From a virus, in the IMG/VR virus record IMGVR_UViG_3300012920_000257, positions 1-24,191 of that record: a stretch of DNA of 24,191 nucleotides. One strand, given 5' to 3'. Below are positions 17,026 to 22,475 of this stretch, piece after piece. Under the pieces are notes generated by a model. It did not search any database and was not told the origin of the DNA. It was given only the letters and a program-made list of their open reading frames with translations. Positions within the stretch are counted from its first letter, which is position 1. The number at the start of each line of letters is the position of its first letter. Position numbers and translations under genes: made by a program.

Positions 17026-17644
17026 AAGGTAACTCCTCTCTAGCTTGTGGATGTGTGATTTCTGAATATTTAATTACGTGAACCCAGAACAAATGCATCA
17101 TCATGCAACCAGACATAGCATTAGCTATGGCCAATTGTGGTGTAGATTCAGCACTTTCTCCCTGACAGGACTGTGGGGAGCGTTCTGATTTCACAAGTAT
17201 TTCTGGATATCTGATGCGTGGATCTGCACGTGTGTTCATCCACTCAGCCCTGTAGCAGTACGATTGGCTATCGAAGTACTCATTGACACCAAAGATGCCA
17301 ACGGTGCCTTCTAGCTCGTCTAGATAATCCAAGACAAGCTTGCGGCTATCATGATTATCAACTGCCACAAAGACTACATCTGGGCTGTATTTATTAAACA
17401 GTTGCTTAGCATTGCGCTCCGTTAGGTACTCAGGCTCCACATTGATCTGGGGATAAAGCTGGCGTAATGCCATTGCCTTATTCTTCCCAATGTCTTGAGG
17501 CCTGAACAACTGCCTATCCAGATTCTTTTCCTCTAGCTCATCACCGTCTACAACAGTGATCTTGCCAGATGAATCGCACATCTTGAGCAGTTGTGGAAGC
17601 ATATGACTGGTGACACCACCAGCCCCGATAATCATTATCATCAT
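16973..17644 (-). CDS. ThiF/MoeB-type E1-like Ubl-activating enzyme
   Basis: A 223-residue Rossmann-fold adenylating enzyme. Visible family features: nucleotide-binding loop GAGGVTSHM (residues 7-15), acidic ribose-binding end VVDGDE with D33, NLDRQLF with N41 and R44 for the active site, GKNKA with K56, and FVAVDNHDSR with D96 that normally coordinates Mg-ATP. A probable catalytic cysteine is C160 in SPQSCQGES, after the usual crossover region. It lacks the CxxC zinc pairs of MoeB/ThiF. It is expected to adenylate the C-terminus of a ubiquitin-like protein, most obviously the one encoded at 18648-18881, and to pass it to the E2-like protein. The start overlaps the upstream 80-codon gene as ATGA. 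Size and lack of zinc sites resemble the ThiF protein of PRTRC cassettes. Confidence 0.88.
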   Translation of the reverse strand: MMIMIIGAGGVTSHMLPQLLKMCDSSGKITVVDGDELEEKNLDRQLFRPQDIGKNKAMALRQLYPQINVEPEYLTERNAKQLFNKYSPDVVFVAVDNHDSRKLVLDYLDELEGTVGIFGVNEYFDSQSYCYRAEWMNTRADPRIRYPEILVKSERSPQSCQGESAESTPQLAIANAMSGCMMMHLFWVHVIKYSEITHPQAREELPYDIRRSFTDYRVENWTI

Positions 17645-17883
17645 ATTCCCCTCGCTGTTCCTATTAATTGATTAATAAACTCTTCGGGATCCTTAGCCTC
17701 CCTCATGATCTTGTAAGAGTCGTCAGATAGTTTCTCACATTGATCAATAAACTTTAAGAGGTCTTCACCTCCGTTAAGTTTGGCGTAGATATATGCTTCC
17801 TTAACTCTTTCAGAGTTAAAGTAATCGGTGCTAAGATTACACTCAGCTGTGCCGTATGTCTGTATGCTTTCTTCAATGCTCAT
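17641..17883 (-). CDS. Unknown small protein between E2-like and E1-like genes
   Basis: An 80-residue acidic, probably all-helical protein (ERVKEAYIYAKLNGGEDLLK, then EEFINQLIGTARGI). I recognise no family. It is clearly a gene: it has a strong ribosome binding site (AAGGAGGT) before the ATG at 17883, that ATG overlaps the stop of the E2-like gene, and its own stop overlaps the E1 start (ATGA). The position between E2 and E1 makes it a candidate cofactor of the conjugation machinery. The sequence ends in GI and has no di-glycine, so a second ubiquitin-like modifier is unlikely, and it has no beta-grasp pattern. Confidence 0.75.
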   Translation of the reverse strand: MSIEESIQTYGTAECNLSTDYFNSERVKEAYIYAKLNGGEDLLKFIDQCEKLSDDSYKIMREAKDPEEFINQLIGTARGI

Positions 17884-18569
17884 ACAACCTCCTTCATGAA
17901 TGCTAGTTTAGATTGGGAAATCATTTCTAGATGACGCTGATAGTCCTCCATAGGAGGATGGATGAGCTTATCATCATTAATGAGGATATACCTGCATTGG
18001 CCGTCATCTAGATCTGAGTTAAACTCACTATTCTTGAAGTCAGTCAATGCGTTGGAATGCTTTTCCGCCATGGTATCACCTGTGACAATGAAATGACTAC
18101 CCATGCATATTTGACCATTTGAATATACATTTGGCAGGGGTGGACGATATATGTCCCCGTCCATACTTGCTATCAAGTAGCAACAAGACAACTCGTTGTG
18201 TCTGTTGTAATTAGTACCGAACCACATCTTCATGTACTCGGGTGGAGTCCATGTGATGTCTTTTTTGATGGCACCATCTTCTTGTCTGAAGACTGCTTTG
18301 AGTGCTGGCCATTGGTCGGCTTCCCCGAATACTGGGCCTTCGTAGCCAGCCCAGAATGTATTTAAACTAAACTTATCAACTTCTGTCACAAGCCAAGACC
18401 CATGGTCATTGGTTGCGAAAGTTGTATCCGCAAATAAGTCTTTGGTGACCATGGTTGCAGAGTTCCTCATTGACGCTATAGCCTGATTGGACAAGCAGAC
18501 TCTATTGCGTGTTGTGCGCTCCTCATAGATCGCACCATTCTCAAATATGTAGCGTTGTGATGTAGACAT
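17880..18569 (-). CDS. E2-like Ubl-conjugating protein (PRTRC protein B-like)
   Basis: A 229-residue protein. Residues 145-157 read LPNVYSNGQICMG, which resembles both the conserved core of PRTRC system protein B and, in layout, the active-site region of eukaryotic E2 enzymes (HPN, then a few residues, then the catalytic cysteine). C155 is therefore the predicted acceptor cysteine and N147 the HPN-type asparagine. A beta-rich stretch (ELSCCYLIASMDG) precedes it, as in the UBC fold. The N-terminal 100 residues are not recognised. It is expected to take the activated Ubl from the E1-like protein encoded two genes downstream. The gene starts about 20 bases after the T-tract of a terminator that follows the Ubl gene. 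Its own stop overlaps the next ATG. The E2-like fold is inference from motif and operon context; target specificity is unknown. Confidence 0.75.
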   Translation of the reverse strand: MSTSQRYIFENGAIYEERTTRNRVCLSNQAIASMRNSATMVTKDLFADTTFATNDHGSWLVTEVDKFSLNTFWAGYEGPVFGEADQWPALKAVFRQEDGAIKKDITWTPPEYMKMWFGTNYNRHNELSCCYLIASMDGDIYRPPLPNVYSNGQICMGSHFIVTGDTMAEKHSNALTDFKNSEFNSDLDDGQCRYILINDDKLIHPPMEDYQRHLEMISQSKLAFMKEVV

Positions 18570-18587
18570 TATACCTATGCTAAAGTT

Positions 18588-18625
18588 AAAAAAAAAAGGG
18601 GAGCCACGAATGAACGTGACCCCCC
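18588..18625 (-). terminator. Intrinsic terminator after the ubiquitin-like gene
   Basis: The minus-strand RNA forms an 11-bp stem GGGGGGUCACG/CGUGGCUCCCC with a six-base loop, followed by ten Us. Two of the pairs are G-U wobbles that pair only in the leftward transcript, which fixes its orientation. It separates the Ubl gene from the E2/E1/JAMM operon, so the modifier may be made in excess of its enzymes. Confidence 0.85.
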
Positions 18626-18647
18626 TGAAAGAGAAATAGAAGGATAC

Positions 18648-18881
18648 CTATGCCTTCGAATTTGAGCGAGTCTCTAACGAAATAACTACGTTGGGTCCGA
18701 GATCTGCAAGCGTGGTGCTTGGAGATTGAACAACACCATCGACGATGGCGTCAACGCTCTCACCATGTTTTAAGATGGCTTTGTAGTTAGTATTGCTGAC
18801 GAGATCACCAATAGTGGTGGTCTCATCAGCTTCGTCTGAAACTTGCCTAGACAAGCCATGTTTAAGAACAAAACTGATCAT
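18648..18881 (-). CDS. Ubiquitin-like beta-grasp protein
   Basis: A 77-residue protein with the order expected for a ThiS/MoaD/ubiquitin-like beta-grasp fold: strand (ISFVLKHG), second strand (SRQVS), helix starting at TTIGDLVSN, strand VDAIVDGVVQ and a final strand VVISLETR preceded by DLGPN, where Ubls carry a turn. It is just upstream of E2-, E1- and JAMM-like genes on the same strand, so it is the likely modifier. It ends in RSNSKA: there is no C-terminal GG, and the last glycine is 16 residues from the end. Activation would therefore have to use the terminal alanine or involve a non-canonical route. AAAGGT and TTAGGT lie upstream of the ATG. A transcriptional terminator follows. Fold assignment by pattern only; a structure prediction would settle it. 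Confidence 0.75.
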   Translation of the reverse strand: MISFVLKHGLSRQVSDEADETTTIGDLVSNTNYKAILKHGESVDAIVDGVVQSPSTTLADLGPNVVISLETRSNSKA

Positions 18882-18899
18882 ACCTAATTTTTTACCTTT

Positions 18900-19067
18900 C
18901 TACCTTTGAATGTTATCACTTTCTTCCCGATCAACTCGATTGAGAAAGAAATGACTTGCAACCAATGCTAGTCCAGCTGGCACTACTCCGCATACAATGC
19001 AAGCAACGCCAATTCCTAGCAATGGGAACTGAATGGCTAAATCAACTAACTTGTCGACTTGCTTCAT
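18900..19067 (-). CDS. Small membrane protein, paralogue of the 51-residue protein at 22290-22445
   Basis: A 55-residue protein starting MKQVDKLVDLAIQFPLLG. It has one long hydrophobic stretch (residues about 13-42) and a charged tail NRVDREESDNIQR. The ATG at 19067 has a ribosome binding site (AGAGGAG) and overlaps the end of the ribbon-helix-helix gene by 26 bases. Aligned without gaps it shares the pattern MKxxDKxV at the start, P15, G27, G32, H39, N43 and a terminal ESD/SSD with the protein encoded at 22290-22445, so the two are paralogues. Function is unknown; candidates include a membrane anchor or superinfection-exclusion protein. It lies directly upstream of the Ubl gene. Confidence 0.7.
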   Translation of the reverse strand: MKQVDKLVDLAIQFPLLGIGVACIVCGVVPAGLALVASHFFLNRVDREESDNIQR

Positions 19068-19293
19068 CTAGTCTTTCTCCTCTCATAATTAGGTATTGAA
19101 CCATGTTGCTAAGAGTTCTGCATTCCTCTTTAGCACGTGCTTCCAATACTTCAGCTTGTTCGGGTGTCAAGGTGACGAGCACCTTCCGTGGTTTATCTTC
19201 TGTATTTATCATAATAAGATCACTTTCTCCCACGCTTTCGTTTGGCTGGTTGGTTGGATATACTCCATTGGTTCCATTGTTTGACAAGTTCAT
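19042..19293 (-). CDS. Ribbon-helix-helix DNA-binding protein
   Basis: An 83-residue protein whose C-terminal half is an Arc/CopG-like ribbon-helix-helix: strand KVLVTLT, helix PEQAEVLEARAKEE, turn and second helix LSNMVQYLIMRGERL. Such proteins bind operators as dimers through the strand. It is a likely early regulator, possibly of the nearby Ubl operon. Start choice is uncertain: ATG 19293 has a perfect AGGAGG at six bases but overlaps the upstream gene by 74 bases. ATG 19212 has no overlap and still contains the whole domain, with only a weak GGGAG at distance. The extra N-terminal 27 residues of the longer form (NNGTNGVYPTNQP) are low in complexity and come partly from a GGTT repeat. Confidence 0.7.
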   Translation of the reverse strand: MNLSNNGTNGVYPTNQPNESVGESDLIMINTEDKPRKVLVTLTPEQAEVLEARAKEECRTLSNMVQYLIMRGERLDEASRQVS

Positions 19294-19465
19294 TTGCCCC
19301 CTCCTCGTCCGCCGCATATCTTGGGTAGTCGGGTAGAGGTAGCCTCTTTGAGAGTCTGGAACCTATCGGTGCTGGTTTGCCAAAACTGTTCACACACACC
19401 TCCCACATATCATGCGTCTTAACGCACATGAATGTTGTTGTCCAATTACCGCCAAGTTTACTCAT
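19220..19465 (-). CDS. Unknown small basic phage protein
   Basis: An 81-residue protein I do not recognise. The N-terminal part looks like a beta-strand-rich domain (GNWTTTFMCVKTHDMWEVCV), the middle is helical (AADEEGANELVKQWNQW), and the C-terminus is strongly basic (PAKRKRGRK), which suggests nucleic-acid contact. The start at 19465 has AAGGA at a suitable distance and lies about 40 bases after the T-tract of an intrinsic terminator. The frame is open for nine more codons upstream, but that start has no ribosome binding site. Confidence 0.62.
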   Translation of the reverse strand: MSKLGGNWTTTFMCVKTHDMWEVCVNSFGKPAPIGSRLSKRLPLPDYPRYAADEEGANELVKQWNQWSISNQPAKRKRGRK

Positions 19466-19504
19466 TGGTATATCCTTGAATAGACGTATCAAAAGCGAGC
19501 AAAT

Positions 19505-19541
19505 AAAAAAAAAGGGAGCCGACCCTTGCGAGCCGACTCCC
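19505..19541 (-). terminator. Intrinsic terminator after the 210-residue gene
   Basis: The minus strand carries GGGAGTCGGCTC, the GNRA-type loop GCAA, then GGGTCGGCTCCC. This is a continuous 12-bp stem if the G-U pairs of the leftward RNA are allowed, and it is followed by nine Ts. It lies 15 bases after the stop codon of the upstream gene. Confidence 0.88.
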
Positions 19542-19555
19542 TCTTATCCTTCTGC

Positions 19556-20188
19556 TTATGATAGACCTGCCTTGGCCAGTAGCTTCTGACGGCGCCTTAT
19601 TGCCGCCGCTTGCTCAACCAACTCATCCTTCTTGAGATACCAACTCTCTTGGTTATCTCGTTCCCATACGACACGCCACCCATTAGACCGACCTCTGGCG
19701 TTTTTGCCATAGCCATGTATCTGATCGTCCCTCGTCTTGAGGGTTACTGAACGACCATTGACCTCGATACATTTGGAATAAAGTGGATCCTGATCACTCA
19801 AGGCATGGGCACGTTCTCGATCTTCCAGCTGAGCTTCCCCAGTTCGGTCGAAGTCCTCTCGGTAATCCAGCCAAACTCCATCCACGCAGAATAACTTCTT
19901 GTTCTGCTGTAGAGGTTGAATAAGGTCGTCAGAGCCTATCGTGATGCTCGTTCTTATGCACTCGTCCCAGTTGTAGGACTTCTGTGCAACCACATAACCT
20001 GTATCTTTTACCTCGTAGATGCGATCGTGGCATTCTTCAAGCCACACCAGCTTCTTGTCATCATGGCAAGGCATGTGACGACCTGAGACCGTTCCTATCG
20101 GAAGGTCTAATTCCGTATCTGAGTAATACGGAATGAAATCTCCAAGCAAGCTGGAGCGTTGGTTGTGTTCTGGCGCAGTCCAACTCAT
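19556..20188 (-). CDS. Unknown phage protein, 210 residues
   Basis: A soluble protein with no recognised domain. It is rich in charged and aromatic residues, for example KKLVWLEECHDRIYEVKDTG, and has a basic C-terminus with a helix of mixed charge (DELVEQAAAIRRRQKLLAKA). There are no membrane segments and no catalytic signature I can name. The ATG at 20188 overlaps the stop of the upstream gene as ATGA and a strong terminator follows, so it is the last gene of the first early transcription unit. Its base composition is noticeably richer in G+C than the giant rightward gene. Confidence 0.7.
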   Translation of the reverse strand: MSWTAPEHNQRSSLLGDFIPYYSDTELDLPIGTVSGRHMPCHDDKKLVWLEECHDRIYEVKDTGYVVAQKSYNWDECIRTSITIGSDDLIQPLQQNKKLFCVDGVWLDYREDFDRTGEAQLEDRERAHALSDQDPLYSKCIEVNGRSVTLKTRDDQIHGYGKNARGRSNGWRVVWERDNQESWYLKKDELVEQAAAIRRRQKLLAKAGLS

Positions 20189-20730
20189 GATGCTTTAGCC
20201 TCCGCCAACAAGTGGGTTGCTTTAACGCCGAAGCACTCTTCTGCCTGTTGCAGAACACGGAGTGGCTTACGCCAAGTGTCGAGTCTAGCTAGAGTAGACT
20301 CAAAGGCATCCGCTTCTGGAATAAATTTCATATCGCAACTGTCAGCATAGACAAGTACACGATAACAAACTCCGAAGTTGATGAAGCCCTCGGCAAGGAA
20401 GATGGACTTATTGTCCTCCTCGACGTTGTTAAGCTTGAGATAGCCGCTAAACACGGAAGGTCTGTTACCATAATAAAACGGAAACGACCAGTCAGGGAAG
20501 TCCCTGCCTATCTTTTGTTCTAGTTGAAGGTCGTCGTCGGTGAGGACTTTGACCAGTTCTGAAGAACCCATCTTGATGAAGATATTATCTCCCTGTTGCG
20601 TATAGTCCAGTGAGACTGGAACACCACGAAATACTGCTGATTTCGTAGTAAACGAACCTATTGGCGCGCTTTGCGTTGCTTGATTTTGGGCTAGTTGTGC
20701 CCAAGCGTTAGTGTTGTGTTGGTCTTCCAT
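20185..20730 (-). CDS. Unknown phage protein, 181 residues
   Basis: A 181-residue protein I do not recognise. The N-terminus is Q/N/A-rich and probably flexible (NAWAQLAQNQATQSAPIGSF). The middle is beta-rich (VFRGVPVSLDYTQQGDNIFI; GYLKLNNVEEDNKSIFLAEG), and the last 50 residues are helical (FESTLARLDTWRKPLRVLQQ). The organisation, flexible leader followed by a beta domain, would fit a small binding protein, but no function can be assigned. It overlaps the next gene by ATGA. I see no Shine-Dalgarno sequence before its ATG. Confidence 0.68.
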   Translation of the reverse strand: MEDQHNTNAWAQLAQNQATQSAPIGSFTTKSAVFRGVPVSLDYTQQGDNIFIKMGSSELVKVLTDDDLQLEQKIGRDFPDWSFPFYYGNRPSVFSGYLKLNNVEEDNKSIFLAEGFINFGVCYRVLVYADSCDMKFIPEADAFESTLARLDTWRKPLRVLQQAEECFGVKATHLLAEAKAS

Positions 20731-20735
20731 GATGT

Positions 20736-20930
20736 TTATTGGAGTAAAAATTGCATTTCCTCCATAGCATTTAGTTTGGTCGGTTGATTGGTTGGTTGGT
20801 TGGTTGGTTTGGTAGATACGCCCGTATCATTCACGGACGTATCCACGTTTTCTGGTCTGTGTGCCATCATTAGAGGTGGCACAACAGACCGATCAGGAAT
20901 AGGCAGGGTGCAGATAGTATCATCACCCAC
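20736..20930 (-). CDS. Doubtful small ORF containing a tetranucleotide repeat
   Basis: A 64-codon frame with a GTG start, ending five bases before the ATG of the 181-residue gene. Part of it is the translation of the TTGG repeat (KPTNQPTNQPTK). The spacing fits an operon, but the composition is unlike a folded protein and there is no ribosome binding site. It may be a leader region rather than a gene. Confidence 0.28.
   Translation of the reverse strand: MGDDTICTLPIPDRSVVPPLMMAHRPENVDTSVNDTGVSTKPTNQPTNQPTKLNAMEEMQFLLQ
20788..20807. repeat. Tetranucleotide microsatellite (TTGG)5
   Basis: Five perfect TTGG units, continued imperfectly on both sides (GGTTGATTGG and TTTGG). A shorter GGTTGGTTGG copy lies at 19248-19257. 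A palindrome GATACGCCCGTATC (20815-20828) follows directly. Confidence 0.9.
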
Positions 20931-20957
20931 GCCAGTATCATAAAGGCCGTATCCATA

Positions 20958-21290
20958 TCATTTACTTTCTATCCATAGCCACTCCCATATCATGTCGAGC
21001 TGGCGGTTGCTTAATTTGTAAAAGAGAGAGGGGAAACGTGCTCGCACCCTATCATGTATCGATACATAGGCCGTATCAATTAACACAGTCTCTAGGTACG
21101 GAGCTTTGGCGTCTGGCCAATCGTAGTCCGCCTCCATCTTATACAATACACTATCAGGTATAACTATCTCGTCATACTCGTAACCGTATTCGTCGTATTG
21201 ACTATCAAGTCTATCGAAATAGTCCTGATGTATCATCCTCCCGTTCTCATAGAAACGGAAGGCCGTATTATTATTATTATTATTATGCAT
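20958..21290 (-). CDS. Unknown phage protein with N-terminal poly-asparagine
   Basis: A 110-residue acidic protein starting MHNNNNNNTAFRFYENGRMI. The six asparagines come from six AAT codons, a perfect trinucleotide repeat. The body is rich in D, E and Y (DRLDSQYDEYGYEYDEIVIP) and ends in a tryptophan-containing helix (DMIWEWLWIESK). The ATG at 21290 overlaps the end of the upstream gene by eight bases. The frame stays open for 22 more codons upstream, but those would overlap that gene further. No family recognised. Confidence 0.62.
   Translation of the reverse strand: MHNNNNNNTAFRFYENGRMIHQDYFDRLDSQYDEYGYEYDEIVIPDSVLYKMEADYDWPDAKAPYLETVLIDTAYVSIHDRVRARFPSLFYKLSNRQLDMIWEWLWIESK
21267..21284. 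repeat. Trinucleotide microsatellite (ATT)6
   Basis: Six perfect ATT units plus AT. On the minus strand they encode the Asn run at the start of the 110-residue protein, so unit gain or loss would change the length of that run but not the reading frame. Confidence 0.92.
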
Positions 21291-21669
21291 GGTCGATAAA
21301 GGTTTGTAAGTCACGCTCGTTATACACACACAACTCCCGAATTTCTTCGTTCCCACGTCTGTACGTGATGCATACTAGGTCACCTGTGAACTTGTGACGC
21401 CATATCTTGTTGTCGTGCTCGTCTATTTCCATTTCGCGGTAGTCTTTCCACTCGCTCATGGCTTGAACGATGATGTGCTCATCTATCCAGTCTATCTTTC
21501 TCCTCGGTGTTAGGAGTTCGAATTGCCTGCGATAAGGCATAGGAGTGTACGGCTTATCATCGCGGCGCTCCCAGCGTTTGTGCATGCGCTTTGCATGTGA
21601 TTGCCACAAGTTGATCCAAGTGACGAAGTTACCGATTTCGGTGTTTAGTATGTCGTGGTTTATATCCAT
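21283..21669 (-). CDS. Unknown phage protein, 128 residues
   Basis: A basic/acidic mixed protein with many W, R and H residues (WINLWQSHAKRMHKRWERRD; PYRRQFELLTPRRKIDWIDE). The C-terminal half looks beta-stranded (DNKIWRHKFTGDLVCITYRR). No conserved motif is recognised, and there is no membrane segment. The stop overlaps the start of the next gene. The gene begins two bases after the stop of a doubtful 73-codon ORF and follows an A-rich stretch (CTAAAAAAGTTAAC) that lacks a clear ribosome binding site. Confidence 0.65.
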   Translation of the reverse strand: MDINHDILNTEIGNFVTWINLWQSHAKRMHKRWERRDDKPYTPMPYRRQFELLTPRRKIDWIDEHIIVQAMSEWKDYREMEIDEHDNKIWRHKFTGDLVCITYRRGNEEIRELCVYNERDLQTFIDHA

Positions 21670-21671
21670 GA

Positions 21672-21893
21672 TTAGTTAACTTTTTTAGGTTGTTGTCCCC
21701 CAATTCCATTGGGACAACTGCCTTGTATTGAGTTATTGAGGTTGGTTTTGCATGTAATAGGGTTTATCCTAGTAACAGTGCGGTATCTATTGGAATATTG
21801 GGTTATTGCCTCCAAAACCTGAAACTGACTACTCTCTATCATTTCCAAATCTTCCAATATATCCAATAACCTCAATAGATACCGCATTATCAC
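21672..21893 (-). CDS. Possible small helical protein within an inverted-repeat region
   Basis: A 73-codon ORF: MIMRYLLRLLDILEDLEMIE, then an amphipathic helical stretch, then a tail with no obvious structure (CKTNLNNSIQGSCPNGIGGQ). It ends two bases before the next gene, as expected for an operon member. However, it lies exactly on an imperfect inverted repeat of more than 200 bp, so the ORF could be a by-product of that structure. No ribosome binding site is clear. Confidence 0.38.
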   Translation of the reverse strand: MIMRYLLRLLDILEDLEMIESSQFQVLEAITQYSNRYRTVTRINPITCKTNLNNSIQGSCPNGIGGQQPKKVN

Positions 21894-21944
21894 TTATAAG
21901 ATGAACCCTATCAGGGGCTATTGACCACATGACTGGCCAATAAC
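21732..21944. repeat. Long imperfect inverted repeat, candidate cis-acting site
   Basis: Nested arm pairs share one axis near 21835: GTTATTG 21732-21738 with 21938-21944; ATAGGGTTTATC 21757-21768 with 21900-21911 (one mismatch); TGCGGTATCTATTG 21779-21792 with 21873-21886 (14 of 14); GTTATTG 21802-21808 with 21864-21870. A separate 8-bp hairpin GTTGTCCC/GGGACAAC lies at 21692-21718. Candidate replication origin, regulator binding array or inverted duplication; function not shown. Confidence 0.7.
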
Positions 21945-21960
21945 CCCCAAAGGGTACGTT

Positions 21961-22206
21961 CTATATCAGCTCGTATGACAGGCGGCTGTCCTTGTGTGGT
22001 CCAGTAAAGAAGCGACGATGACCGTGACGGTCTATCATCATTTCTCCTGCGTAACAGTTAAGGTAGACTCTGCGTCTTGCTTTGACGACAGTGCCATCCT
22101 TCTTAGTGAAGCTCACCCACGCCCAAGGCGCCGTTGATTTAATGGACGACCTATCACGGCCGTGACCCGATTGTTTGATGTGTTTATTATTCATGATGTG
22201 ATTCAT
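21961..22206 (-). CDS. Unknown small basic phage protein, first gene of the leftward module
   Basis: An 81-residue protein rich in H, K and R (MNNKHIKQSGHGRDRSSIKS). The centre is a beta-type segment (WAWVSFTKKDGTVVKARRRV), followed by YLNCYAGEMMIDRHGHRRFF. It is possibly a small nucleic-acid-binding protein, but no family is recognised. Two ATGs, at 22206 and 22194, are possible and neither has a strong ribosome binding site. It is the first gene after the terminator at 22244-22280, so an early promoter is expected just upstream. A 7-bp hairpin (GCTTGCC/GGCAAGC, 22214-22240) sits in the presumed leader. Confidence 0.6.
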   Translation of the reverse strand: MNHIMNNKHIKQSGHGRDRSSIKSTAPWAWVSFTKKDGTVVKARRRVYLNCYAGEMMIDRHGHRRFFTGPHKDSRLSYELI

Positions 22207-22243
22207 TCATTAGGCTTGCCTATCTTCTTGATGGGCAAGCAGT

Positions 22244-22280
22244 AAAAAAAACCCTTGAGGCACGAATGCCCCAAGGGTTT
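22244..22280 (-). terminator. Intrinsic terminator with UUCG loop
   Basis: The minus-strand RNA forms a 14-bp stem AAACCCUUGGGGCA/UGCCUCAAGGGUUU (one G-U pair) with a UUCG tetraloop, then a run of Us. It follows the 51-residue membrane-protein gene by about ten bases. It should stop leftward transcription before the main early module. Confidence 0.88.
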
Positions 22281-22289
22281 AAGTATAGA

Positions 22290-22445
22290 TTAGTCGCTAG
22301 ACTCATCCTCCCAGTGGTTGAAGAGGTAATGGCCTAGAAGACATACGATGCCAGGAATCACCTGACCCAGACTAAACGACACCAAGGCTCCGAAGAACCA
22401 AGGCCGTGCTTCAACTATTGATACTATTTTATCGATCTTTTTCAT
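22290..22445 (-). CDS. Small membrane protein, paralogue of the 55-residue protein at 18900-19067
   Basis: A 51-residue protein, MKKIDKIVSIVEARPWFFGA followed by a hydrophobic stretch (LVSFSLGQVIPGIVCLLGHY) and an acidic tail NHWEDESSD. Gap-free alignment with the 55-residue protein upstream of the Ubl gene gives about 14 identities in 51 positions, including MK, DK, V8, P15, G27, V29, G32, H39, N43 and the final S-D, with many conservative matches. It is transcribed alone, with its own terminator directly after the stop codon. No Shine-Dalgarno sequence is obvious. Function unknown; an early membrane protein such as an exclusion or anchor protein is possible. Confidence 0.65.
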   Translation of the reverse strand: MKKIDKIVSIVEARPWFFGALVSFSLGQVIPGIVCLLGHYLFNHWEDESSD

Positions 22446-22475
22446 AAGCGTCAGACTTTATGAATAAGATCCAAA

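Noticed and set aside
18569-18580. Perfect TATAAT just at the E2-like start codon
   Set aside because: It overlaps the ATG itself, so transcripts from it would begin inside the coding region and miss the start; no matching -35 box is present, only a T-tract.
15272-18881. Plasmid PRTRC island rather than phage genes
   Set aside because: No ParB-type gene is present and the block is continuous, by overlapping genes, with phage replication genes and flanked by terminase and virion genes.
21055-21070. Palindrome ATGTATCGATACAT as an operator
   Set aside because: It lies within a coding region and no second copy was found nearby; chance is a sufficient explanation.
21515-21545. GTTCGAATTGC segment as a tRNA T-arm
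   Set aside because: No matching acceptor, D or anticodon stems are present and it lies inside a coding frame.
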